From Aselliscus stoliczkanus (lineage: Eukaryota > Chordata > Mammalia > Chiroptera > Hipposideridae), in NCBI GenBank assembly GCA_033961575.1, contig CM066740.1, positions 16,467,501 through 16,531,500 on the forward strand: a DNA stretch of 64,000 nucleotides, in the 5' to 3' direction. This document shows, piece by piece, positions 60,401 through 63,946 of this stretch (positions are counted from its first letter, which is position 1; each line of letters starts with the position of its first letter). The translations under genes were made by a program, and so were the position numbers. The notes beneath the pieces were generated by a model, which did no database searches, had not been told where the DNA came from, and was given only the letters and a program-made list of their open reading frames with translations.

Positions 60401-62279
60401 AAGTTCATGGAAAGCATTCGTATTTGTATATGTGAATAATTAGAGCTCAGGCTATCAGTGGGTTTTATTAGGCTACCTTTAATTTATCCAATATGTAAAT
60501 GTAGGTATTTTTAACTGGAATTTAAGTTAGGGCACTGCTATAACAAAATACCACACACTGCATGGCTTAAACAACAGAAATATATTTTCTCACAGTTGTA
60601 GAGGCTGGGAAGTCCAAAATCAAGGTCCTGGCAGATTTGGGGTGTGGTAAGAGATCTCTTCCTGGCTTCAGGCAGGCACCAGATCTGGGCCCAACTCCTC
60701 TGACCTCATTTCACCGACATGACTTCCTTAGAGATCCCATCTCCAAATACAACCATGCAGGGAATGGAGCTTCAACATGTGAATTTGGGGAGGACACAAA
60801 CATTCAGTCCATACCATTCTGCCTATGGCCCCCCAAATTCATGTCCTTCTCACGTGCAAAATATATTTATTCAATCCCAACAGCCCCAAAAGCCTTCCCT
60901 CATTTCAGCATCAGCTCCAAAGTTCAAAGGCTCATCTAACTATCATCTAAATCATGTGTAGGTATGAATCAGACTTGAGGTATGATTCATCCTCTCCAAC
61001 TGTGAACCTCTGAAACCAAAATGTGCTTCCAGAATACACTGGTGGGACAGGCATAGGCTAGAACATTCCAAAACAGAGAAATAGGAAAGAAGGAAGGGGT
61101 GACAGGCCCCAGGCAAGCCAAACACTAGCAAGGCAAATACCATTCAATCTTAAGTCTTCAGAATAATCCTCTTTGGTTCAATGCCCAGAGATCTGGGCCC
61201 ACTGGGATAATGGCACTGCCCCCAGGCCCCTAAGGCTCTGGGTGGTGGCAGCCTGGCATGTTGAAGCTGAAGCAGTGGCCCCACCCTTTGAAAGGTGGAG
61301 CTGCCTTGTGCCCTGGGCCTGTGGGAAAGTGGCAGCCTGGTCTCTGAATCATTTGCAGAGTTATTCTTCCCTGTTCTTGGAGGACAGCACATGTTTGCAG
61401 CTGGGTAGCTCTGTGGTCCCATCCTGCAGAATAGCAGGACCACCAGTCTGTCTGCTCTATCCCCATCAGTTCCAGCTGGCAATGTTTCTGCCAGTCTAAT
61501 CCATCTCTGTTCCTGGCTTCTCTTAAGGTGGTTTTAAATTAAAATATGTAAGATTTGGAGAGGCAAGAGATAGTGAAGAGAAGGGCAGGTGTCGGAAGAA
61601 AGAAGAACGTTTATTGACCACTTGCTTGGGTTCAGCACTATTTTAGTTACTAGACCAAGTTTCAGGAGAATTTTGACATCTCTTAAATGAAAAATGGATT
61701 TTCTAGAGTCCATGTCTTGTTAGTCAGGAAAAATGGACCTAGAGTTCTTTTTGTTTTTGAGGGCAGTGTCACTGGCCCTCATATGTGGGACCGAACCGGG
61801 GCCGCTGGCTTCCGAAGCCAGCACTTAACCACCATGCCACTCGGCCGGCCCCTAGAGTTCTTTTTAACATGTTTATTTTAGTAACATGTTTATTTTATAG
61901 CTTAAACAGTATAGAAACTTCACGGCCTTTTGTAAATTTGCTGTATGACTACACAAAGGAGGCCATAGAGAAGAAGATTTATGAAGAAATATTGAGCCCC
62001 AATTTGTTAGCCAGAATATTTTAATAGAAATGGAAGCATTGAGAGCTGAGAGAAAAGAATTATAGCTAGTCTCCAATGAAAAAACGTACAGGAATTAAAA
62101 TGTAACCTAAATGAAATGCAAGTTATGGATGAATGCTCTCTTTTTCTTTCAGATCCCATGCCAAAAGGCTATGAACAATATTATGGCTTCACACAGTTTG
62201 CACTAGAATTAAATGAAATCGACCCATTGTCTAAATCCTTATTACCGTCCACTGACACTCGGTTTAGGCCAGACCAAAG
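7870..62279 (+). CDS. OSBPL3: OSBPL3 (ORP3), 19 internal coding exons
   Basis: Seen: nineteen exons with GT-AG borders join in one frame (2345 nt, about 781 codons). They encode a PH domain, a first FFAT-like motif (HFFPGST), a Ser-rich linker, a canonical FFAT (EFFDAQE) and most of an oxysterol-binding-related domain with the EQVSHHPP signature. Known of the family: ORP3 belongs to ORP subfamily III with ORP6 and ORP7. It binds VAPA/VAPB on the ER through FFAT and phosphoinositides through PH, carries PI4P in its ORD, acts at ER-plasma membrane contacts and affects R-Ras-dependent adhesion. The exon-by-exon match to recalled human ORP3, including PH at about 51-146 and FFAT at 161 and 450 after adding 32 upstream residues, favours ORP3 over its paralogues. 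The 5' end and the last roughly 75 residues are outside the window. I see no frameshift or premature stop, so the gene looks functional. Confidence 0.96.
8141..8194 (+). CDS. OSBPL3: OSBPL3 window exon 2: PH domain strands
   Basis: 54 nt, 18 codons, phase 0/0, residues 72-89: [18 protein letters not shown]. The start [12 protein letters not shown] is the typical PH strand 2-3 hairpin. Acceptor CCCTCCACAG and donor GAT|GTAAGT are both strong. It is a symmetric micro-exon too short to find by ORF length; only the spliced context shows it. Confidence 0.96.
8195..9147 (+). other. OSBPL3: OSBPL3 intron between exons 2 and 3
   Basis: 953 bp. MIR-like sequence at about 8870-9035 and a MIR-tail-like stretch at 8706-8770 with a diverged second copy at 10000. 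Nothing coding is seen. Confidence 0.8.
9148..9261 (+). CDS. OSBPL3: OSBPL3 window exon 3: PH domain core
   Basis: 114 nt, 38 codons, phase 0/0, residues 90-127. It encodes [18 protein letters not shown], then a [14 protein letters not shown] segment, the later beta strands of the PH domain. Acceptor CCTCTGCAG and donor AAG|GTGAGC. A 96-codon open frame that includes this exon extends on both sides, but its flanks are intron sequence. Confidence 0.96.
9855..10075 (+). repeat. MIR
   Basis: TGGCTACTTACTAGCTGTTG plus GCAAATTATTTAAGCTCTGA is the MIR core. It continues to a tail-like segment from 10000. Confidence 0.8.
10378..10595 (-). mobile_element. MER20 (hAT-Charlie) remnant
   Basis: GCAGGGTTTCTCACCCTTGA, CATTGTAGGATATTGAGCGG, GGCCTCTACCTACTAGATGT and CCCTGGCTGAGAACAAC follow the MER20 consensus in reverse, end to end. 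Confidence 0.85.
10635..10664. repeat. AAAT/CATA simple repeat
   Basis: AAAT units followed by CATA units directly after the MER20 region. Confidence 0.85.
11742..11851 (+). mobile_element. Short tRNA-derived SINE, copy 4
   Basis: Head slightly diverged (GGGCCACCCGAGTGGCATGG), B box GGTTCGAGTCC, end CACTGCCCTC plus A-tail with C interruptions. Target-site duplication AGAAATATCTA at 11731-11741 and 11852-11862. Confidence 0.92.
12618..12785 (+). CDS. OSBPL3: OSBPL3 window exon 4: PH C-terminal helix and FFAT-1
   Basis: 168 nt, 56 codons, phase 0/0, residues 128-183. [15 protein letters not shown] is the closing PH helix with the nearly invariant Trp. The linker follows with HFFPGST at 12717-12737 (inferred residues 161-167), where human ORP3 has its first, non-canonical FFAT motif. 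The exon ends LDSISNRK. Acceptor ATTTAG is short; donor AAG|GTAATA. Confidence 0.95.
12717..12737 (+). other. OSBPL3: FFAT-like motif 1 (HFFPGST)
   Basis: Seven codons encode HFFPGST between the PH domain and the Ser-rich linker. The two Phe are present, but the acidic residue after them in a canonical FFAT (EFFDAxE) is Pro/Gly here, so it should be a weak VAP ligand or one tuned by phosphorylation. Position matches the first FFAT of human ORP3 as I recall it. Confidence 0.7.
12786..13366 (+). other. OSBPL3: OSBPL3 intron between exons 4 and 5
   Basis: 581 bp. I recognise no repeat or gene in it. Confidence 0.8.
13367..13490 (+). CDS. OSBPL3: OSBPL3 window exon 5: Ser-rich linker
   Basis: 124 nt, phase 0 in and phase 1 out, residues 184-225. 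It encodes [14 protein letters not shown], a conserved [17 protein letters not shown] and KCSK. The linker is Ser/Thr-rich and likely carries regulatory phosphorylation; human ORP3 is hyperphosphorylated on loss of adhesion. Acceptor TGTGGAACAG; donor AAAG|GTAGAG is moderate. The last G joins AT of the next exon to make Asp. Confidence 0.95.
13755..14525. mobile_element. Cluster of MER5A-like hAT remnants
   Basis: Three partial copies (about 13755-13860, 13905-14080, 14345-14525) with the motifs TTAGAATCACC, GATTCTGATGCACA and TTGAGAATCACT or TTGAGAACTCT. The last one hosts the 14549 micro-insertion near its end. Confidence 0.65.
14549..14579 (-). mobile_element. Micro-insertion: poly-T plus 15 nt, with TSD
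   Basis: 31 nt (T16 then GAGGAGAGCAAAGAA) lie between two perfect 14-nt copies of ACAGCCACTATCTT (14535-14548, 14580-14593). The downstream context CTT/AA fits an L1 endonuclease cut. It is a very severely 5'-truncated retro-insertion in antisense. Confidence 0.8.
14905..15150 (+). repeat. Ancient MIR/L2-class repeat
   Basis: AAGGTGCCAGCACTCTAAAG, TCATTTTCCAGATGTGGAAA and CTGAGGCACAAAGAAGTTAT form a common ancient mammalian repeat; I cannot fix its subfamily. It carries a short GATAG-type simple repeat inside. Confidence 0.7.
15318..15421 (+). CDS. OSBPL3: OSBPL3 window exon 6: helical linker
   Basis: 104 nt, phase 1 in and phase 0 out, residues 225-259. It encodes [19 protein letters not shown], predicted helical, then [15 protein letters not shown], whose RTYSAP looks like a phosphorylation or 14-3-3 type site (inference). 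Acceptor TGTCCCGCAG, donor CAG|GTTAGC. The next intron is only 206 bp. Confidence 0.95.
15628..15720 (+). CDS. OSBPL3: OSBPL3 window exon 7: basic cassette exon
   Basis: 93 nt, 31 codons, phase 0/0, residues 260-290. Very basic: [20 protein letters not shown]. It is symmetric and its acceptor reads TTTTAAAACAAAG, with purines directly before the AG, which is weak. Human ORP3 is known to make variants that skip internal exons; this is a good candidate for a cassette exon. Donor CAG|GTAACC. Confidence 0.93.
15721..16983 (+). other. OSBPL3: OSBPL3 intron between exons 7 and 8
   Basis: 1.26 kb. The only recognised element is a MER2/Tigger-type DNA transposon remnant at 16577-16765. Confidence 0.75.
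16577..16765 (+). mobile_element. MER2/Tigger-type DNA transposon remnant
   Basis: After a TA, CAGCAGTCCTCTCTTATCCA, CTGTGGTTTCAGTTTCCGG and GAAAATTCCGGAAATAAACA match the start of MER2. The 3' end is missing. Confidence 0.8.
16984..17140 (+). CDS. OSBPL3: OSBPL3 window exon 8: phospho-linker
   Basis: 157 nt, phase 0 in and phase 1 out, residues 291-343. It encodes [28 protein letters not shown], a Ser-rich acidic [11 protein letters not shown] and [12 protein letters not shown]. The last G pairs with TG of the next exon to make Val. Acceptor CACTTCAG, donor AAAG|GTAAAT. The following intron is the longest complete one in the window (8952 bp). Confidence 0.95.
17360..18710 (+). mobile_element. 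L1 3' region with nested MITE
   Basis: L1-like phrases such as GTTTGGCAGTTTTATGTAAA, TGGGCATTTATCCCAGAGAA and a GGTGGTGGTTCCATGAATCT tail. The mariner MITE splits it at 17687. Confidence 0.8.
17687..17767. mobile_element. Mariner-type palindromic MITE
   Basis: 81 bp that pairs with itself: the left end TTGGGTTGTGTGAAAAGTCG and the reverse complement of the right end TTGGGTTGTCAGAAAAGTCA agree over most of 38 nt. It is preceded by TA and sits inside an L1 3' region. Size, TA target and symmetry match MADE1-like mariner miniature elements. Confidence 0.85.
18715..18990 (+). repeat. Ancient MIR/L2-class repeat
   Basis: CATGCCAGGTATTTATTCAG, TTTCATTTAATTCTAGCAGC and CCTGAGGCTTAGAAAAGTCT mark the same ancient class as at 14905. 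It splits an L1 region. Confidence 0.7.
20685..20718 (+). mobile_element. Micro-insertion: G-rich 19 nt plus A-tail, with TSD
   Basis: 34 nt (GGAGGGAGAAGGGGAGGGA and an A-rich tail) lie between two perfect copies of AAAAATGTTGCTGA (20671-20684, 20719-20732). The site reads TT/AAAA, the preferred L1 endonuclease target. The source of the G-rich part is unknown. Confidence 0.78.
20990..21115 (+). repeat. MIR
   Basis: CACCGACTAGCTGTGAGACT and TTGCCTCATCTGTTAAATGG are the MIR core. Confidence 0.8.
21593..21641. repeat. (AT)24 microsatellite
   Basis: 49 nt of perfect alternating A and T with no interruption, in the intron between exons 8 and 9. Such pure runs are usually polymorphic in length and can form cruciforms. 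Confidence 0.97.
23320..23455 (+). mobile_element. L1 3' tail fragment
   Basis: TGGTTGTTAACTAGAAGTAT, CGAATCATTATGTTGTACAC and TATGTCAATTATACCTCAAT form the characteristic end of old L1 elements. Confidence 0.85.
23815..24050 (+). repeat. Ancient MIR/L2-class repeat
   Basis: ATGTGCTAGGCATTAGATTA, TTATTATCCCCATTTACAAA and CAATGAATAAGTGATGAGCT mark the same class. Confidence 0.7.
24780..25375 (-). mobile_element. Antisense L1 3' region
   Basis: Matches the recalled antisense L1 3' pattern: TTTTGCCACATTTCTTTTTT, AGTCTCCTTTAAT, AGTTCCTCAGCCTGTATTTC and GGGGTTGTCTGATGTTCCCT. A foldback duplication lies within it at 25214-25250. Confidence 0.8.
25214..25250. repeat. Perfect 17-bp foldback with 3-nt loop
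   Basis: TTTAGTCTCCTTTAATT, then GGG, then its exact reverse complement. In L1 copies as I recall them, AGTCTCCTTTAAT is followed almost directly by the AGTTCCTCAG segment, so the second arm seems to be an insertion copied from the first. Confidence 0.85.
25690..25945 (-). mobile_element. Antisense L1 3' region with CA repeat
   Basis: Contains TTAGGTCCACAGCAAAATTG, AGTTCCCATATTACAGCCCC and AGTTTACATTAGGGTTCACT, typical of antisense L1 3' UTR, with a CA microsatellite at 25778-25800. Confidence 0.8.
25778..25800. repeat. CA microsatellite
   Basis: CA dinucleotides with one CG interruption, after a C-rich run, inside an antisense L1. Confidence 0.9.
26093..26223 (+). CDS. OSBPL3: OSBPL3 window exon 9: helical segment
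   Basis: 131 nt, phase 1 in and phase 0 out, residues 343-386. It encodes [13 protein letters not shown], then a charged amphipathic run [12 protein letters not shown] and [16 protein letters not shown]. The acceptor is ATCTCTATAG and the donor TCC|GTAAGT is strong. Compared with recalled human ORP3 only a few conservative changes are seen. Confidence 0.95.
26224..29553 (+). other. OSBPL3: OSBPL3 intron between exons 9 and 10
   Basis: 3.33 kb. A Tigger-family remnant occupies about 28880-29250. A pyrimidine-rich tract at 26863-26896 is followed by CATAG and could act as a decoy acceptor, but no coding exon follows. The rest is unrecognised. Confidence 0.7.
28880..29250. mobile_element. Tigger-family DNA transposon remnant
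   Basis: CACATCCACAGATTCAACCC at one side and AGATTTTGGTATCCAGGTGG, GTCCTGGAACCAGTCCTCTG at the other, with CATGCAAATACTACGGTATT between, as in non-autonomous Tigger elements. Confidence 0.8.
29554..29661 (+). CDS. OSBPL3: OSBPL3 window exon 10: helical cassette exon
   Basis: 108 nt, 36 codons, phase 0/0, residues 387-422. It encodes [20 protein letters not shown], a heptad-like Leu pattern suggesting coiled coil, then [16 protein letters not shown]. Acceptor ATGTTCCAG, donor GAG|GTGGGT is moderate. Being symmetric, it could be skipped without a frameshift. Confidence 0.95.
31880..32060 (+). repeat. Ancient MIR/L2-class repeat
   Basis: AACTCTGTGAGATAGGGGAT and CACACAGCTAGTAAGAGACA mark the same class; partial copy. 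Confidence 0.65.
32530..33650 (+). mobile_element. Old L1 3' region, diverged
   Basis: Low-complexity A-rich text with TCTAAGGAATAATGAGATAC, GCAAACATGTTCACCATCTT and AGACTATGTACAGTGTAACC, consistent with an old L1 or HAL1 3' end. Boundaries are approximate. Confidence 0.65.
34313..34454 (-). mobile_element. Antisense SINE of a second tRNA-derived type
   Basis: Read on the minus strand it starts GGGCTGGCCGAGTGGCTCAG, with a canonical A box (TGGCTCAGTTGG), but its downstream sequence differs from the short family (GCCGCCAAAAGGTGGCAGGA) and it ends in an A-rich tail. Target-site duplication TCACTTGCCCTTTA at 34299-34312 and 34455-34468. Probably a relative sharing the promoter region only. Confidence 0.85.
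35762..35896 (+). CDS. OSBPL3: OSBPL3 window exon 11: canonical FFAT exon
   Basis: 135 nt, 45 codons, phase 0/0, residues 423-467. It encodes [39 protein letters not shown] and SSSENE. EFFDAQE (inferred 450-456) is a perfect FFAT core with acidic and Ser residues in front. Acceptor TTTCAACTAG. The donor GAG|GTTTGA is weak at +3 and +4. Symmetry plus a weak donor makes regulated skipping conceivable; the product would lack its main ER tether. Confidence 0.95.
35843..35863 (+). other. OSBPL3: Canonical FFAT motif (EFFDAQE)
   Basis: Seven codons encode EFFDAQE, matching the two-phenylalanines-in-an-acidic-tract consensus EFFDAxE, preceded by Asp/Ser residues. FFAT motifs bind the MSP domain of VAPA and VAPB on the endoplasmic reticulum. 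Confidence 0.95.
35897..36811 (+). other. OSBPL3: OSBPL3 intron between exons 11 and 12
   Basis: 915 bp. An ATTATTATA-rich low-complexity tract lies at 36235-36320; nothing else is recognised. Confidence 0.75.
36812..36902 (+). CDS. OSBPL3: OSBPL3 window exon 12: acidic Ser/Asp linker
   Basis: 91 nt, phase 0 in and phase 1 out, residues 468-498. It encodes [19 protein letters not shown] and [13 protein letters not shown], strongly acidic, between FFAT and the lipid-binding domain. Acceptor TTTCCTGTAG, donor TTGG|GTAAGG. The split codon becomes Glu here, where recalled human ORP3 has Gly. Confidence 0.94.
36903..39162 (+). other. OSBPL3: OSBPL3 intron between exons 12 and 13
   Basis: 2.26 kb. 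A clear MIR at 38628-38775 and an L2-like 3' trace near 37.7 kb. No other gene-like signal. Confidence 0.7.
38628..38775 (+). repeat. MIR
   Basis: CTGGCTCTGCCACTTATTGG and TTTCTTCATCTGTAAAATGG with GGATAATAATACTC are close to consensus. Confidence 0.88.
39163..39413 (+). CDS. OSBPL3: OSBPL3 window exon 13: start of ORD
   Basis: 251 nt, phase 1 in and phase 0 out, residues 498-581, the largest exon here. The first 20 or so residues ([19 protein letters not shown]) are the least like recalled human ORP3. Then [20 protein letters not shown] starts the ORD, followed by the conserved [20 protein letters not shown]. Acceptor CCCTTTCAG, donor ATG|GTGAGG. An in-frame ATG lies upstream at 39078 with no stop between, but that is intron sequence. 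Confidence 0.95.
41060..41165 (+). mobile_element. Short tRNA-derived SINE, copy 5
   Basis: GGGCTGGCCGAGTGGCGCGG head, near-consensus B box GGTTCGAATCC, end CACTGCCCTC and a pure A-tail. Target-site duplication AGAAATATTGACATATTTT, matched downstream with two changes, implying moderate age. Confidence 0.92.
42221..42240. repeat. AAAG simple repeat
   Basis: Five perfect AAAG units about 80 nt upstream of the exon 14 acceptor. Confidence 0.9.
42322..42459 (+). CDS. OSBPL3: OSBPL3 window exon 14: ORD core
   Basis: 138 nt, 46 codons, phase 0/0, residues 582-627. It encodes [20 protein letters not shown], then [12 protein letters not shown], a family hallmark around the ligand tunnel, and GFQFFSEQ, the first two residues of the EQVSHHPP signature. 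Acceptor CTTCTCAG, donor CAG|GTGGAT. The intron splits the signature motif. Confidence 0.96.
43150..43330 (+). repeat. MIR
   Basis: ATCTCAGCTCTACCTCGTAC and GTTTCAGCTCCGTCTTTGAA follow the MIR pattern, diverged. Confidence 0.65.
43816..43925 (+). mobile_element. Short tRNA-derived SINE, copy 6
   Basis: Family head and tail. A deletion after the B box removes part of the CCCACATATGAGGG segment. Target-site duplication around AAAATGAACA on both sides. Confidence 0.9.
44440..44665 (+). repeat. MIR
   Basis: AGACCTGCTTTCAAATCTTA, GAGCCTCAGTTGTCTCGTTT and TGGTTTCTGAGC tail match MIR. Confidence 0.75.
46370..47165 (+). mobile_element. L2 element (3' part)
   Basis: CTCCAGTGACTCCCCATG, GGATAAAAGCCGAAGTCCTA, CTAAAATGTCAACTCCATAA and CAGTGCCTGACACATTATAG then GGAATGAATG match the L2 3' end in sense. 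Confidence 0.85.
47628..47655. repeat. AAAC simple repeat
   Basis: Five or so AAAC units, probably the remnant of an A-rich tail. Confidence 0.85.
48185..48315 (+). repeat. MIR
   Basis: AATCAGAGGACCTTGGTTTC and CACTAATTAACTGTGTTGGA match the MIR core. Confidence 0.75.
48395..48600 (+). repeat. Ancient MIR/L2-class repeat
   Basis: TAGACATGGTAACTGGGGCC and CTTGCTCAAGGTCACCTCAA with CATACAGCCAGTTGATGA mark the same class. Confidence 0.65.
50852..50915 (+). CDS. OSBPL3: OSBPL3 window exon 15: OSBP signature exon
   Basis: 64 nt, phase 0 in and phase 1 out, residues 628-649. It encodes [20 protein letters not shown]. The His-His pair in EQVSHHPP contacts the PI4P headgroup in ORDs of known structure and is intact. 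Acceptor GTTTCCCTCAG, donor CAAG|GTAATG. The preceding intron is 8.4 kb, so this small exon stands alone. Confidence 0.96.
51590..52750 (-). mobile_element. Antisense L1 3' region
   Basis: CCAGAGGCAAATCGGTATTA near the start and GTATATTCACAGAGTTATAC, AATCATCACCACAATCAATT and ATATAAATGGAATCATGTAA near the end are typical of antisense L1M 3' sequence. The middle is less clear. Confidence 0.75.
53130..53680 (+). mobile_element. L2 element fragment
   Basis: CTAATCACGTCAGTTCTCTG, CTCCTACTTATTCTTCAAAG and CAAGCTTCTTCTGATGTCTT follow the L2 pattern, diverged. Confidence 0.7.
53822..53900 (+). CDS. OSBPL3: OSBPL3 window exon 16: ORD strands
   Basis: 79 nt, phase 1 in and phase 2 out, residues 649-675. 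It encodes [20 protein letters not shown] and [14 protein letters not shown] is the typical ORD beta strand pattern. Acceptor TTTATTTCAG, donor CCAGC|GTAAGT strong. The split codon gives Ala where recalled human ORP3 has Val. Confidence 0.95.
53901..55070 (+). other. OSBPL3: OSBPL3 intron between exons 16 and 17
   Basis: 1.17 kb. A MIR at 54270-54505 and an alternating purine-pyrimidine ATGTATGCATA-type stretch at 54590-54680. Confidence 0.7.
54270..54505 (+). repeat. MIR, nearly full length
   Basis: GTGGCCTCTGGAACCAGGCT, CAACTGTGAAATGGGGATAC and GCAAAGCATGTAAAATAGTA span head to tail. Confidence 0.85.
55071..55215 (+). CDS. OSBPL3: OSBPL3 window exon 17: ORD
   Basis: 145 nt, phase 2 in and phase 0 out, residues 675-723. 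It encodes [33 protein letters not shown] and a Cys/His-containing [12 protein letters not shown]. The [10 protein letters not shown] pattern is conserved in ORDs. Acceptor CCTCCTTTTTAG is strong; donor AAG|GTAACC. Confidence 0.95.
55440..55805 (+). mobile_element. L1 3' tail
   Basis: GAGTGAAATAAGCCCAACAC, AGAATGGTGGTTGCCAGGGG and ACTGAATTGTACACTTATAA form the standard end of an L1M element. Confidence 0.88.
55815..56300 (+). mobile_element. L2 element fragment
   Basis: CAATGGCCTACAAAACTCTG, ACTACACTGGCCTTCTTACT and GGTGCCTGGCACCCAGCAG follow the L2 3' consensus. Confidence 0.8.
57058..57150 (+). repeat. Direct repeat, copy A
   Basis: TTGGTTAACAGAGCAGCTTC and TTCCTTTAGAGAAAAAAGTG recur in diverged form at 57618. 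Not a repeat family I recognise. Confidence 0.7.
57389..57418. repeat. AAAAC simple repeat
   Basis: About four AAAAC units followed by A7, looking like a degraded poly-A tail. Confidence 0.85.
57612..57732 (+). repeat. Direct repeat, copy B, with internal triplication
   Basis: ATTGGTTTACAGAGCAGCTT and AATGGTTCACAAAC match copy A. The TTCCTTTAGAGAAAAA part then occurs three times in tandem (about 57653-57712), where copy A has one. Confidence 0.75.
58107..58251 (+). CDS. OSBPL3: OSBPL3 window exon 18: ORD
   Basis: 145 nt, phase 0 in and phase 1 out, residues 724-772. It encodes [38 protein letters not shown] and a Ser run before CIWRA. EGTVFD.SG and LFGKWHE are ORD hallmarks. Acceptor AATCCTAG, donor GCGA|GTTAGT. 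The Ser run is slightly longer than in recalled human ORP3. Confidence 0.95.
58888..59335 (+). mobile_element. Long composite SINE, 448 bp
   Basis: The first about 90 nt match the short family. Instead of an A-tail after CACTGCCCTC it continues into a body of about 340 nt: GC-rich CAGCTGG/GAGCTG motifs, a CAACTAAAACTGAAGAACAA segment, two copies of a CTGTTCCCCTYC...ATTCCCCAA unit, an AATAAA at 59309 and a poly-A. The target-site duplication AAAACCATTGTTCTG (58873-58887, 59336-59350) encloses it all, so it moved as one element. The 3' end resembles SINEs of yinpterochiropteran bats as I recall them. Confidence 0.93.
60254..60360 (+). mobile_element. Short tRNA-derived SINE, copy 7
   Basis: Head GGGCCAGCCGAGTGGCGGTG (two bases lost from the A box), end CACTGCCCTC plus A-rich tail with G interruptions. 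Target-site duplication AAAAAAAGGACTT at 60241-60253 and 60361-60373. Confidence 0.92.
60515..61520 (-). mobile_element. MaLR-type LTR and internal piece, antisense
   Basis: AACAAAATACCACACACTGC, AGGCTGGGAAGTCCAAAATC and ACACAAACATTCAGTCCATA resemble an antisense ERVL-MaLR LTR. The following sequence with TCATTTCAGCATCAGCTCCA resembles the antisense non-coding internal region of that family. No viral coding frame is seen. Ends are approximate. Confidence 0.7.
61753..61850 (-). mobile_element. Short tRNA-derived SINE, copy 8
   Basis: Antisense copy with a very short T-tail, GAGGGCAGTGTCACTGGCCC and end CCACTCGGCCGGCC. Perfect target-site duplication CCTAGAGTTCTTTTT at 61738-61752 and 61851-61865, implying a young insertion 303 bp upstream of exon 19. 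Confidence 0.93.
62153..62279 (+). CDS. OSBPL3: OSBPL3 window exon 19: late ORD
   Basis: 127 nt, phase 1 in and phase 2 out, residues 772-814. It encodes [37 protein letters not shown] and FRPDQR; the closing [10 protein letters not shown] is conserved across ORPs. Acceptor TTTTTCTTTCAG, donor CAAAG|GTAAGG. The remaining roughly 75 residues (helical, Arg/Glu-rich in human) must lie downstream of the window. Confidence 0.95.
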
Positions 62280-62624
62280 GTAAGGATTTGTTAAAGATAT
62301 TTATCTCCAGAGATGTAAAACTTTTTATGAAAAGCCTTATTAACAACTCCCAGGCCACCAGAGGAGCCTTGGAGAGACAGATACTGTCATCAAGAGTAGA
62401 GGTCCGGGGGACTTTAAGGAATCACGTGGAAAGAAGCGAGCCCAACTTACATCTGGCATGACTTTTATTCATCAGTAGAGCCCATTTCTATCGAAATGTC
62501 AAAAAAAAAAACCTGTGTATTTTTAAGAGGTTAAGTGCATACAATAGATACTGTATATTTGAAAAAGTAAAAAAGGATCCAGCTCCCCTCACTCCTTGAA
62601 TTTAAATTATTTTAGTGCACTGAG

Positions 62625-62765
62625 ATCTAATTTCTGATCCTTTGTTGCTACTAACAAGCTGTGTGACATATAAGTCTTTTAATTTTTCTCAGCCTCCGTT
62701 TCCTACTCTGCAAAATGGAAAGAATAATTTCTTCCCTAGGGCCTTTCTAATAAAACTCAAAACCC
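62625..62765 (+). repeat. MIR
   Basis: CTAACAAGCTGTGTGACATA and CAGCCTCCGTTTCCTACTCT match the MIR core. Confidence 0.75.
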
Positions 62766-62789
62766 AGAAGGAAAAAAAAGGTAAAATTT

Positions 62790-63945
62790 GACTTTATTAA
62801 AAAAAAACCAAAAAAAAACCCGACACATGCACAGCAACACCCTCCTTCATGGCAAAATTAATAAAATATATACCCAGAGTCAGAAGACAAATGACAAACT
62901 GAGAAATCTATATTTGTAATTCATTTCATGAATTGGTTCTAGAAATTAAGATCCAGCCGTGTAAAAAAAGGACCTAGGAAAAGAAACAGTTCACAAACTA
63001 AGAAAGGCGGACATCCTTTAAATACTGAAAAGGTGCTTCATCTCACCCAAAGAAATGGAAATTTTTAAACCACATTGAGAGGTTTCCTAACCGCTCAGAT
63101 GACAAAGATTCAAAGTTTGATGTACTCTCAGGCTATGGGGAAGAGGCACTCTGATAGCATTGTTGGTAGGAATATAAATTGCTGCAATCCCGATAAAGGG
63201 CAGTTTGCTAATTCACCTTTTAACCCAGCAATTTCACTTCTAGAACGTTCTCTTTACAGATATACTAACCCATGTGCAAAATGACAGGTATACATGGTCA
63301 TTCATTGTAGCATTCATTGTAGCATTAAAAAATGGATGACATTCCAAATGTCTAACAATAGGAAACTGTTTAGGCAAATCCAGGTATATCCACACAATTG
63401 AATATTATGCAGCTATTAAAAAATAAAGATTTCTGGGGCCGGCCGAGTGGCGCGGTGGTTAAGAGCTGGCTTGGGACGCCAGCAGCCCCGGTTCGGGTCC
63501 CACATATGAGGGCCAGTGACACTGTGCTCAACAACAAAAAATAAAAATAAATAAATAAATAAATGAATAAATAAATAAATAATAAAGATTTCTGTGTGCT
63601 ACCAACAGAGATCTTCAAGATATATTGTCAAGTATAAAGTAAAACAGAATAAGAAACAAAGATATAGACACTGTGTGTTGCATGCTACCATTTATGTTTT
63701 AAAAAGGGAGGGAGGGGTAAGAATATATATTAATGTTTGCTTCTATACACATAGGAAGACTCTCTACAATAATGCACTAGAAACTCACGGTGGGTGCCTG
63801 TTTGGAGGTGTGAAGGTGGCTGGGGTGGAGAGGAAACAGGTAGAATTAGAGACAAGGATGAGAGGGAGACTTTACCCCGAATTCCTTTTTATAGATATAG
63901 TTTCTTGCACCATGTATATATTACCAATTCAAAAAAATAATATCT
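62790..63945 (+). mobile_element. L1 3' region hosting SINE copy 9
   Basis: CTTTTAACCCAGCAATTTCA, ACAATTGAATATTATGCAGC and GGAGGTGTGAAGGTGGCTGG-type phrases mark an L1M 3' end. It resumes after the SINE at 63595. Confidence 0.8.
63436..63580 (+). mobile_element. Short tRNA-derived SINE, copy 9, in L1
   Basis: Near-consensus head and B box; the end reads CACTGTGCTC and the tail has become an AAAT repeat. Perfect target-site duplication AATAAAGATTTCTG at 63422-63435 and 63581-63594. It interrupts an L1 3' region. Confidence 0.93.
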
Positions 63946-63946
63946 C

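Larger units (their letters stand above)
58252..62152 (+). other. OSBPL3: OSBPL3 intron between exons 18 and 19
   Basis: 3.9 kb. Carries the long composite SINE (58888), two short SINEs (60254 and 61753) and an antisense MaLR-type LTR piece (60515-61520). 59400-60240 is unrecognised. Confidence 0.7.

Noticed and set aside
60515..61520. Possible endogenous retroviral gene
   Set aside because: The sequence resembles MaLR LTR and non-coding internal sequence in antisense; no gag, pol or env frame is seen.
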